Below, in pieces: positions 26,165 through 34,787 of a stretch of DNA of 64,000 bases. Below the pieces are notes generated by a model. It was not told where the DNA came from and did no database searches. It was given only the letters and a program-made list of their open reading frames with translations. Source of the DNA: Manis javanica (lineage: Eukaryota > Chordata > Mammalia > Pholidota > Manidae). Position numbers and translations under genes: made by a program. The DNA lies in the NCBI RefSeq assembly GCF_040802235.1, contig NC_133156.1, forward strand, positions 143,575,173 to 143,639,172. Reading direction: 5' to 3'. The first letter of the stretch is position 1. Each line of letters starts with the position of its first letter.

Positions 26165-26535
26165 CTATGGACTGAATTATGTCCCACAGTTACATGGGGA
26201 AGCCCTGACCCCAGTGTGATCACACTGAGAGGTGGGGCCCTCGGGAGGTGATTGGGTTTAGATGAGGTCATGAGGCTGGGGCCCTCGTGATGGGATTCGT
26301 GGCATTATAAGAAGAGATAGTAGAGAGCATCCTCTCTCCATCTCTCCCTCTCTGCTGCCTTGTGACGACACAGTGAATAGCCCTGTCCTAAGCCAGGAAG
26401 AGGGCTCTCACCAGAACCTGACTGCTTTGGCACCTTGATCTCAGACCTCCATCTTTCAGAACTGTTAAGAAATAAATTTCTCTTGTTTAAGCTCCCCAGT
26501 CTATGGTGCTTAGTTGTGGCAGCCTGAGCTGAGTT
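26165..26535 (+). repeat. MLT1/MST-type MaLR LTR, plus strand
   Basis: A clear forward MaLR LTR: CTATGGACTGAATTATGTCC, GAGAGGTGGGGCCCTCGGGA, GGTCATGAGGCTGGGGCCCT, GGCATTATAAGAAGAGATAG, CTCACCAGAACCTGACTGC, then AGAACTGTTAAGAAATAAAT (poly(A) signal near 26470) and the end CCCAGTCTATGGTGCTTAG. Probably a solo LTR. Confidence 0.85.
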
Positions 26536-28054
26536 CCACACCATTCCACACCTATGGGCTTCTCATTCTAAGCAGAAAGATGTTGCTTCTATTTAAGAGA
26601 ATTTTGTCTGGAATCTTTGGGCTGGCTGCCCAGTCTTCTTGTGCTTCTGATGGATGCCCAGAGCCTTGTTAGAGTCATCCATACAAGGACTCGGGGACGC
26701 CAACACCACACTTTCAAATGGGATGGTCCTTCAGCCCACGTCCTAAGGGTTCAAATGGACTCTTATCAATTATTAAATTAGCTGTGAGTTGAGCAAAGCC
26801 CTCAACCTCACTGAAATTGCACTAACTTCCTCTCCTCCTTGGTTTGATTTTATGTTTCTTTAGCCCTTTTAAGTCATCTTAATGGTTTTCATTTTCCTTA
26901 GTGGACCCAGCTCATAATTCTTTCCTCTCATTTGAATCTGCCGTCAGTCCCACCACACTGCCTTGAAGCAACCCTCCTTAGGCATCTCTTTTGTTTTTGC
27001 TGTTTTACTCTTTAACATTGATCATGAAATATTGATCCGTATAGAAGGATGAGTGTAGTGTATGTGTATGTCATGAAGCATAGCAATACAACAAACACCC
27101 AGGATACAGGAATATCTATAGAATCAAAGGAAGATGGAGCCACTGGGACTTGGGAGGACAGGAGATAGTGCAGTTCTGGGCACTGTAGAAACGAGAGCTC
27201 TGGACCCTCTCTAGGGTGTGGTTGTAAATCCAATGATTCAACTCTGACTTCCTTCTCTCCTGCGTGTGTCCCTGAAGGTTGGCTTCCTAGGAGGGAAGGT
27301 CTGTTTGACTGAGCTTGGTCACACACCTGACTCTGTGGTTAGGCTGTGGCAAGTCCCTTGTTTGGAGGCCCCCATGGGGGAGGTACTGCTCCCTAGAGAA
27401 GGAAGTGAGGTAGGGAAAGCAAACAGGCTTTCCAAGTCAGTGGTTGCTGGTGGGACTTAGCCAGGGCTCCCTGCCCTTGTTCCCACTTGTCCCCATGTGG
27501 GTGCCCCTACTTTGGGCAGTTGTGGACCAGAGTATCCTAGCCCCGTTGCTGATCTCATTTCACTACACTTCATGGAAAATCCATAAGTATTATTTGGATG
27601 TCAGCTTCAACCTTTCCAATTTTTGGCATTGTACAAATTTTCCTGGGTCAGCTGGTCCCTCACTTTGAGAAGGAATTCATTTAGTGCTGGGGTCCTATTT
27701 TGAATTGTAGGAAATATTTCTCGACAGATTGGCAGAATCTGTGGATGGGATGGGAGCAGTGGGACAAGAGAGCAGGTGAAGGACTTGAATGTAGCAACGT
27801 TTGTTAAGTAAGGGATTAAAATATGAGCAGGGACAAATTGCGGCAGAAGAGAGGCAATAGGTAGATTTTTCAACCTTTTGGGTTTGGAGGTGTCCAGTAG
27901 GTCACCGCAAATGTGGGTTGGATTGCTTCACCTCTGCTCCACTTGGACCACAGCTTTCTGCTCAGTCCCTCATTCCTGAAGGCTTGGTCTTTACCATCTG
28001 AATCATCTTTATCTACAGTCTTTTGTGTCTGTTTGATAAGATAATAGCAAAAAT
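26536..28054. other. Noncoding; no gene seen
   Basis: Only short frames on both strands without domains. I can assign no specific repeat with confidence. Confidence 0.5.
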
Positions 28055-28215
28055 GGCAGTAACTACAATTTTCAGGAACTTAGCACATGGCATATGTTTT
28101 AATTTTCAGACCAGCCTTGCCCAGCAGGTCTTTTTGTCCTTATTTTACAAGAGGAGGAACCTGAAGCTCTGTGAGGTCACCTCTGCCCAGTTTGCTTTGA
28201 AGTTTTCTCATCAGC
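28055..28215 (-). repeat. MIR SINE, minus strand (weak)
   Basis: Diverged reverse MIR core: GGAACTTAGCACATGGCATA, CTTATTTTACAAGAGGAGGA, ACCTGAAGCTCTGTGAGGTC. It is adjacent to a forward MIR. Confidence is limited because the copy is heavily mutated. Confidence 0.45.
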
Positions 28216-28254
28216 CTCCACATAGGCTGCTGGAAGCCTGCTAAGAGGCAGGAG

Positions 28255-28495
28255 GGTCAAGGGGCTGAGTCTGGCTGCCTGATTGGAGTCTTGGCTCCAT
28301 CATTTATGGGTCATGTGACCTAGTAAGTCTCTTAACTGCACTCAGCCTCAGTTTCCCCATCTGTAAAAGAGGGTAACCATACAACTTAACCTACTGTGGT
28401 TCTTGTGATGATTAAAGGGATAAACACATGTAAATAAAGTACTTAAAACAGTGTCTGGTACATAATGAGCCCAACATAAAGTTAGTCATTGTTTC
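28255..28495 (+). repeat. MIR SINE, plus strand
   Basis: An almost full-length MIR: a GGCTGCCTGATTGGAG head, GTCATGTGACCTAGTAAGTC, CAGTTTCCCCATCTGTAAAA, TTCTTGTGATGATTAAAGGG, ACATGTAAATAAAGTACTTA and the L2-like tail CAGTGTCTGGTACATAATGA. This is one of the best preserved MIRs in the window. Confidence 0.9.
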
Positions 28496-29102
28496 CTATG
28501 CGTGTTGTATGTGGAACAGAACTTTCCTGGGAGTCAGGGGCAATGAACTCGCTGTGGGATTTTAAGACAGGTCTGATATTCCACTGACTTGACTGTGAAA
28601 TTAGAAGGCAGACAAAATGTTCCCTGAGGCCTCTCAGCCATTTGTTGGAGTGAATGAGGGGACCAGGGCATGTTTTTGTGTGTGGTCTGAAATCTATGCC
28701 ATTTCCCCTAGGAGAAAGAGCTTAGGAAGGAATCCATAAGGGGTGACTATCAAGATAGGCCTACACACAGACCTTCTGAACCAGTTGTCTGTTGCTTGTG
28801 GAGATCAGACAGGACTAGTGCAGTATAAGGAGGCATGGGGATCACAGGTTGTAGGCCAGAGCCCCGAGAAATAGGGTCCTGAGGGCACCAGAGCCAAGTG
28901 AGGGTCTTCAAGGACAGGCAGCCACAGTGGTGATTAATGGACACACATTCAAGGTGAGAATTCTTACCCTGCTTTATGCTCTGGACCCCACTGGCCATCT
29001 GATGAAGCTCATGGATCCTTTCTCCAAATGATTTATTCCTAAAATAAAATACATAGGATTACAAGGAAAGCCAATTTTGTTAAAATAAAATTACCGAATA
29101 TA
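28496..29102. other. Noncoding DNA before the provirus
   Basis: No gene and no confident repeat. The sequence becomes AT-rich just before the integration site. Confidence 0.5.
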
Positions 29103-29108
29103 TGTATG
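29103..29108. repeat. Proviral target-site duplication, left
   Basis: TGTATG directly precedes the TG of the 5' LTR and is repeated exactly after the CA of the 3' LTR at 37133-37138. A six-base duplication is typical of betaretroviral and class II ERV integrases. An intact pair shows that the two LTRs belong to one undisturbed integration. Confidence 0.95.
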
Positions 29109-29302
29109 TGTTGGCAGCCGCGCTCAGAAAATAGCGCCCAATGCAGGGCAGCCGGAAGGCCCCGAACTTCCTAATGACAAATCATCCCACACCACTAAAC
29201 TACATGCTAATTGCGCCTTGGCATAAGGACCAATGAGACCCACCAAATGGTTATGCTAATAAGGCATATGGAGCCGCACCAACCAGGTCAGAGCATGAGA
29301 AC

Positions 29303-29309
29303 TATATAA
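29303..29309 (+). promoter_or_regulatory. TATA box of the 5' LTR
   Basis: TATATAA within GAACTATATAAGCAAG, about 67 bases upstream of the AATAAA signal. Transcription would be expected to start about 25-30 bases downstream, near 29330-29340. The same box lies in the 3' LTR at 36993-36999. Confidence 0.8.
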
Positions 29310-29369
29310 GCAAGCCTCTCCTTCCCCTCTGGGTCCTGCCCAACTCATTTGTTTCACAAAGAGCTGAAG

Positions 29370-29375
29370 AATAAA
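29370..29375 (+). promoter_or_regulatory. LTR poly(A) signal
   Basis: AATAAA in GAAGAATAAAGC. The copy in the 3' LTR (37060-37065) would direct 3' end formation of proviral transcripts. It lies downstream of the TATA box, so the signal is probably within R. Confidence 0.8.
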
Positions 29376-29444
29376 GCTTTCTGCAGAAGAATCCTGCTGT
29401 TGTTGCATGCTGTTCTTGCCGGCGAGGACAGGGCACGCGACAAG

Positions 29445-29462
29445 TGGTGCCGAATCCCGGGA
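29445..29462 (+). promoter_or_regulatory. Primer binding site, tRNA-Phe-like
   Basis: Two bases after the 5' LTR, the 18-mer TGGTGCCGAATCCCGGGA begins with the TGG that pairs with a tRNA CCA end. Against the mammalian tRNA-Phe(GAA) 3' end as I remember it, 17 of 18 positions are complementary (mismatch at position 11). Betaretroviruses and HERV-K relatives usually use lysine tRNAs, so Phe priming would be unusual for this genome type. Confidence 0.75.
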
Positions 29463-29543
29463 ACCAGAACATCACCGGCACAGGGTGGACCCTTCAGACA
29501 TCTGGAGAGGATTCAGAACTGCAGGTCAGAAGAAAGCCCGGAG

Positions 29544-29552
29544 GGGTAAGTT
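29544..29552 (+). promoter_or_regulatory. Candidate major splice donor
   Basis: GGGGTAAGTT in the leader between the primer site and gag matches the donor consensus, with the GT at 29546-29547. Its place upstream of the gag ATG is where betaretroviruses splice to make env mRNA. This is inferred from sequence only. Confidence 0.55.
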
Positions 29553-29612
29553 CCGAGAGGCCCCTGCTTTTTAGGATGATGGTTGATGGTTCTCTGTAAA
29601 TAAGGAGGCACC

Positions 29613-30008
29613 ATGGGGAATGCACCGTCATTAGTCACGGCGCTGCAGACAGCTCTCAAAGAGCGAAACTTGAAGGTCTCCAGCAAAGTCTTAGGATCTT
29701 TTGTGAAGGAGATAGACCGTGTGGCCCCCTGGTTCATTTGTTCAGGGTCCCTCTCAATCCCGAGCTGGGACAAACTGGGGAAAGATCTTGATAGAGAGGA
29801 GGAGGAGGGTAGCCTGAGGGGAGGCACCAGGCCCCTCTGGAAACTGATTAGAGCTTGTCTGCAAGATGAGAGATGTGAAAAGGTAATAAAAGAAGGTCAG
29901 AGAGCATTGACAGATATCCAAGAGAGCATGTCAGAAACGGAACGGGAAACAGAGCGCGCGCGGCCGAAAAAAGGCCACAAAAACGAAGGTAAAGAAACCT
30001 CAGAGTGA
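29613..30008 (+). pseudogene. gag, 5' part: matrix protein, frame broken
   Basis: Start of the Gag polyprotein, the virion structural precursor. The ATG at 29613 sits in a strong CACCATGG context, and the protein begins Met-Gly, fitting N-myristoylation for membrane targeting. The first ~100 residues have the helical, basic and Trp-containing look of a betaretroviral matrix domain (PWF near residues 39-41, WKLI near 80). The frame then runs into a charged Glu/Arg/Lys linker and stops at 30006-30008. The rest of gag lies one frame over (open from 29911). The break therefore lies between 29911 and 30008; the A6 run at about 29967-29972 is a likely slip site. A single-base change there would account for it, but this copy as read cannot produce full-length Gag. 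Confidence 0.85.
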
Positions 30009-31368
30009 GGGAGAAAGCCCGCCTAGGGCAAAAGCGAAAGAGCCCCGAGAAGCGAGTGACGATCGCCTCGGAGAAAATAGTAAATACCCCTGGAAAGAGT
30101 TGAGGGACCTCCAACTCTCCAATAGGGAATCTGAGGAGGAATTAACGTCCGCAGAGGAAGGGGAAGAGAATAAAACCGCAGAGTGCAGAAGTAAGGGAAC
30201 CAGCAAAGTTGAAAAGCGGACCAAGGAAAAAATGAAAGCAGGGTGTCCCCCGACGCCCGTTGCCCCGCCACCTTACGTGAGTGGCGCACTCTCCTTTTGC
30301 CACCCAGATACTCTTCAGGCAATTAGACAAATGTTTCCTGTATTTGAGGATAACGGTGTACGCTCTCACCAACCCCTGAGCCATAAACAAGTTAAAGACT
30401 TAGCGGAATCCGTCCGAGCGTATGGGGTCAGTGCCAACTATACCATAGCACAAGTTGAGAGATTAACAGAGACAGCCATGACACCCACAGACTGGCAATA
30501 TGTAACTAAGGCATGCCTTTCTAGTATGGGGCAATACATAGAATGGAAGGCATTGTGGCATGATATCAGTATGACCCAGGCACGCGCAAACGCGGCCGAA
30601 GGACAGCCTGCGTGGTCATATGATATGCTGACGGGCCAAGGACAGTGGGTAGCCAACCAGACCGCCTTCCCCTTACAGGTATACGCACAAATAAACACGT
30701 GCGCCGCCAAGGCATGGAAAGCCCTCACCAACAAAGGAGAAGTATCAGGCAATTTGACAAAAATTATTCAGGGGCTGAGCGAGCCATTTTCTGACTTTGT
30801 CGCTCATATGATGGAGGCCGCAGGCAGAATATTTGGAGATCAGGAACAAGCAATGCCCCTAGTGGAGCAATTAGTATTTGAACAATGTACCAAGGAATGC
30901 AGACAGGCGATAACACCCTGGAAACAAAAAGGGATACATGCCTGGTTGAAAGCCTGTAGAGAAATAGGAGGGCCACTCACCAATGCGGGCCTAGCCGCGG
31001 CCATATTACAGAGCCACAAACAAGCCAGGATCACTAACAGAAGTATCAAATGCTTTCAATGTGGGAAATTAGGACATATAAAGAGAGAGTGTAGGAGCCC
31101 AGCTTCAGAACAAACAACCCAAAAGACCCCTGAGTTGTGCCCTAAGTGTAAGAAAGGCAGGCATTGGGCTAATGAGTGCCGGTCTATTAAAGATATAGAA
31201 GGGAAACCCTTAGAACTGCCAAAAAACGCCCAGAGGGGCCCCCGTCACCAGGGCCCGCAAATATATGGGGCAACCAGCACGCAAGTGTCATTCGGGAACA
31301 ACCAGGCCCCCCAAGGAGAGCCACTTCAAGTTCCGCGGGATTGGACATCCGTGCCACCACCAGAATAG
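30009..31368 (+). pseudogene. gag, 3' part: linker, capsid, nucleocapsid
   Basis: Continuation of gag in the next frame (first in-frame ATG 30100; residue numbers from there). Seen in order: an acidic/basic linker; a PPPY late-domain motif at residues 56-59, which in related viruses recruits NEDD4-type ubiquitin ligases for budding; capsid with a major homology region at about 224-243 (QG..E....FV pattern); and two nucleocapsid zinc knuckles, CX2CX4HX4C, at about 318-331 and 347-360. The basic position of the homology region that is usually Arg is His here. After the knuckles the frame carries the gag-pro slippery site and ends at 31368. This 422-codon stretch is otherwise open. Confidence 0.88.
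31221..31227 (+). promoter_or_regulatory. gag-pro -1 ribosomal frameshift site
   Basis: A heptamer A AAA AAC phased correctly to the gag frame (codons CCA-AAA-AAC). It is the classical slippery sequence also used at the MMTV gag-pro junction. Eight bases downstream, GGGCCC at 31236-31241 can pair with GGGCCC at 31251-31256 across a 9-base loop, giving a GC-rich stem. The pro frame is open from here to 32141. Confidence 0.85.
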
Positions 31369-32141
31369 TGTTGACTCCACAGATGGGAGTTCAGCCTATC
31401 CCTTCAGACTTTAAAGGCCCCCTACCACCAAATACCATTGGGTTACTCCTAGGGCGCTCTTCTGCTGCATTGAAAGGCCTGGTAGTTCATCCCGGAGTTA
31501 TAGATCAAGATTATGAAGGACAGGTAAAAATCATGTGTTCGGCTCCCAGAGGAATCTATCCTATATCCCCGGGAGACCGCATAGCCCAGCTCTTAGTTTT
31601 ACCTAGTCTCCACGCCAATTATCCTGCTACCAACACGGAGAGGGGAGAAAGGGGCTTCGGCTCCTCTGACTGGGATTCAGCCTTCATAGTATTAGATTTA
31701 GCAGACAGACCAAAATTAACTCTTCAAATAGAGGGAAAGAGCTTTGAGGGAATCCTAGACACTGGAGCAGATAAAAGTATTATCTCTGCAACCTGGTGGC
31801 CCTCCAAGTGGCCTGTGACCCAATCCTCACATTCATTACAAGGTTTAGGATATGAGTCAAGCCCTTCAATTAGTGCCAAACCATTGAAATGGCGAGCCCC
31901 TGAAGGACAAGAGGGTACAGTCACCCCTTATGTACTCCCTCTACCGGTCAATTTATGGGGGAGGGATGTCATGAGAGACTTAGGCCTCAAACTCATTAAT
32001 GAATACTCCACCCCCGCCCAAGGCATGATGATGGACATGGGATACATCCCTGGCAAGGGGCTGGGGAAACACCAACAGGGACACATAGAGCCCATCCTGC
32101 CCAAAGTAAAGAATGACCGTCACGGCCTGGGTTTTTCATAG
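31227..32141 (+). CDS. pro: dUTPase, aspartic protease, G-patch
   Basis: Open after -1 slippage from gag; the first ATG, at 31341, is probably not the natural start. Residue numbers count from that ATG. The dUTPase part (about 1-112) shows the LDIRA-like start, GRSSA (38-42), the GVIDQDYEG motif (52-60), GDRIAQLL (78-85) and RGxxGFGSS (101-109); it would hydrolyse dUTP and limit uracil in viral DNA. The retropepsin part (about 125-225) has the catalytic LDTGADKS at 139-146 and a GRDV motif near the end; it would cleave Gag and Gag-Pro-Pol as a dimer. A glycine-rich G-patch (GYIPGKGLG) follows near the C-terminus. No stop or shift interrupts it. The dUTPase-protease-G-patch order is diagnostic for betaretrovirus-like pro. 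Confidence 0.92.
   Translation, partial: RPEGPPSPGPANIWGNQHASVIREQPGPPRRATSSSAGLDIRATTRIVLTPQMGVQPIPSDFKGPLPPNTIGLLLGRSSAALKGLVVHPGVIDQDYEGQVKIMCSAPRGIYPISPGDRIAQLLVLPSLHANYPATNTERGERGFGSSDWDSAFIVLDLADRPKLTLQIEGKSFEGILDTGADKSIISATWWPSKWPVTQSSHSLQGLGYESSPSISAKPLKWRAPEGQEGTVTPYVLPLPVNLWGRDVMRDLGLKLINEYSTPAQGMMMDMGYIPGKGLGKHQQGHIEPILPKVKNDRHGLGFS
32129..32135 (+). promoter_or_regulatory. pro-pol -1 ribosomal frameshift site
   Basis: The heptamer G GGT TTT is phased to the pro frame (codons CTG-GGT-TTT), two codons before the pro stop at 32139-32141. It fits the X XXY YYZ rule. The pol frame is open from here without needing an ATG. Confidence 0.75.
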
Positions 32142-33105
32142 GGGCCATTGAAGATGCCATGCCCATACCTTGGCTCACAGAGGAGGCCGTATGGGTTCCT
32201 CAGTGGCCCCTATCCTCTGAAAAATTAGAAGCAGCTCATTGCTTAGTGCAAGAGCAGCTCCAAGTGGGACACCTAGAACCCTCTGTGTCCCCATGGAACA
32301 CACCCATATTTGTAATCAGGAAAAAGTCAGGATCATGGAGGTTGCTTCATGATCTGAGAGCAGTAAATGCTCAAATGAGAATGCTTGGACCCGTACAACG
32401 GGGACTGCCACTCCTCTCTGCCTTACCCAAAGAATGGAAAGTGCTCATAATAGATATTAAAGATTGTTTCTTTTCTATACCTCTAAGCTCCAAGGACAGG
32501 GAAAGATTTGCTTTTACTTTGCCAGCTATTAACCATGAACAACCTGATGCCAGATTTCAGTGGAAGGTCCTCCCTCAAGGAATGGCAAATAGCCCCACCA
32601 TATGTCAACTGTACGTTCAGCGAGCGCTAGACCCAATTCGTAAGACCTATCCCACGCTAAAGATCATCCATTACATGGATGACATCCTTCTTTGCTCCCC
32701 ACAACCAGCGGAAATAGAAGAAGCATATATAGATCTCACTAGATCCCTAGAAAATTGGAGACTGAATATAGCAAGCGAGAAGGTCCAAAAATCTAGTGTT
32801 AGCAAATTCCTAGGAGCAACCATTTACACAGATGTAATTTGCCCCCAAAAGCTTGAGATAAGACATAATCAATTGTGAAATTTGAATGACTTCCAAAAAC
32901 TCCTAGGGGATATTAATTGGTTGCGCCCATACTTAAAGATACCCACCACTGAATTGACTCCACTATTTAAAACCCTAGAAGGAGACCCACAACTAACGTC
33001 ACCGCGCTCCCTCACACCTGAGGCATTACAAGCCATTCGCAAAGTAGAACAGGCTTTGATGACAGCACAATTAAATAGAGTGCAATTGAATGAACCCTCG
33101 AGTTG
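32135..33105 (+). pseudogene. pol, 5' part: reverse transcriptase, with stop
   Basis: Reverse transcriptase copies viral RNA to DNA. Numbering from the ATG at 32159: the fingers/palm start is around 50-75 ([11 protein letters not shown]); motif A has Asp99 and Asp102 in a DCFFSIPL context; the LPQGMANSP motif is at about 138-146; and the catalytic YMDD is at 172-175. An in-frame TGA at 32876-32878 interrupts the thumb. The same frame resumes at once with the well conserved [12 protein letters not shown] block (from 32882). A second break follows around 33095-33115, near a TGTGTG run, where the protein continues one frame over. The catalytic residues are intact, but the enzyme is truncated in this copy. 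Confidence 0.9.
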
Positions 33106-34767
33106 TGTGTGCTTCCCACCCCGGAGCTGCCAACAGCAGTTTTATGGCAGCACGGCCCACTGATCTGGATCCATCCCCAAGCCTCTCAGGCTAGGACAAT
33201 AGAGTACTATCCGGCAGCCGTGGCCAAACTTGCTTTGAGAGGAGTAAAAACCTCCATGACACATTTCGGAGAGGCTCCAGCTAAAATTATAACCCCTTAC
33301 AGCGTAGAACAGATACAAGTATTATGTGCTATGAACGATGATTGGGCCATACTTGCTTACAGTTTCTCAGGAACCTTTGATAATCATTTCCCTAAACATC
33401 CCCTCATCAACTTCGCCAAAAATCATCTCCTAGTATTCCCTCGGGTCACTAGCCTAACCCCGCTGCCTCATGGAAAAACAGTTTACACGGACGGGTCTAA
33501 GACAGGCACAGGTGCCTATGTCCATGATGGCAAAGTTGTGACAAAAGGCTACACGCCTGACACTCCACAAATAGTGGAATGTCGCATAGTCTTAGAGGTC
33601 CTACAAATCTTTCCTGAACCTTTAAATATTGTGTCTGACTCCTGTTATGTAGTTAATGCAGTCAAATCTCTAGAAGTGGCCGGGCTAATTAAAGCGTCCA
33701 GCCCAGTAGCCACTTTGTTCAAACAGATACAATCAGCACTACTTCATAGGCAATCTCCTTTGTATATAACTCATATCAGAGCACATTCAGGCCTTCCCGG
33801 GCCTATGACCCAAGGCAACCACCTGGCAGACCTCGCAACCAGAAGCATAGCCTTTCCCCTGCTAGACCCTATCACCACAGCTTCAAAATTCCATACACAA
33901 TTTCATGTCACTGCCGAAACACTGCGCAAGCGGTTTAGCATAACCAGGGCCGAAGCTAGGAACATTGTCCTTAGCTGCCAACATTGCTGCAGCTTCCTTC
34001 CCACACCTCATGTTGGGATCAACCCCAGAGGTATTAGGCCTTTACAAGTTTGGCAAATGGATGTGACGCATATTTCGTCTTTTGGGAAACTGAAATATGT
34101 ACATGTATCCGTGGATACTTGTTCAGGAGTCATCTTTGCCTCCCCATCATCAGGAGAGAAAGCTTCCCATGTCATCCAGCACTGCCTTGAGGCTTGGAGC
34201 GCATGGGGGTTACCACAGATTCTAAAAACAGACAATGGCCCAGCCTATACCTCTACAAAATTTGCTCAATTTTGTCATCACATGGGGATAAAACATATCA
34301 CTGGCCTTCCCTACAACCCACAGGGTCAAGGGATTGTGGAACACGCGAACCGCACGCTCAAATCCTATTTACTTAAACAAAAAGGGGGAATTGAAGATAT
34401 ACCCCCCACACCAAAAACTGCCATAGCCCTAGCACTTTTCACTATAAATTTTTTGAATCTGGATGCTCAAGGCCATACAGCAGCGGATCGCCATAATCAG
34501 TGGCCAAAAGACCCACAAGAACTAGTAAAATGGAAGGACGTGTTATCTAACCAATGGAAGGGCCCGGATCCAATCATAATCAGATCCAGGGGAGCTGTGT
34601 GTGTTTTCCCCCAGGGTGAAGAAAATCCCTTCTGGATCCTGGAGCGCCTAACGAGGAAAGTCCTAAACAAAGGAGATGACTTCGCTATACCTCCTGACCC
34701 TGCTCCTGACACTGGAGACCCCGACTCAGGGAGTATTGAGATGGGGAATCCTGTCTGCCTTTCCTAA
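33103..34767 (+). pseudogene. pol, 3' part: RNase H and integrase
   Basis: Uninterrupted 554-codon frame continuing pol. Numbering from 33103: the connection region is about 1-120. RNase H has Asp130 (TDGS), Glu159, Asp179 (SDS) and Asp243 (ADLAT), so all four catalytic acids are present; it degrades the RNA of RNA-DNA hybrids. Integrase follows, with a zinc motif of His264 and His268 with Cys292 and Cys295, then the DDE triad Asp320 (QMD), Asp377 (TDNGPA) and Glu413 (in GIVEH), and a C-terminal domain with WKGP (about 484-487). It would insert viral DNA. This stretch is well preserved but is separated from the reverse transcriptase by the two upstream breaks. Its end overlaps the open start of env. 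Confidence 0.9.
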
Positions 34768-34787
34768 GCCTATGCCTGTCCGTTTCA

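Larger units (their letters stand above)
29109..29442 (+). repeat. 5' LTR of the provirus (334 bp)
   Basis: Begins TGTTGGCAGCCG and ends GGGCACGCGACA, identical to the 3' LTR except for C at 29326 against T at 37016. It contains a TATA box at 29303-29309 and a poly(A) signal at 29370-29375, giving a U3 of roughly 220 bp and a short R/U5. At 334 bp it is short for a betaretrovirus. It would drive transcription of the provirus. Confidence 0.95.
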
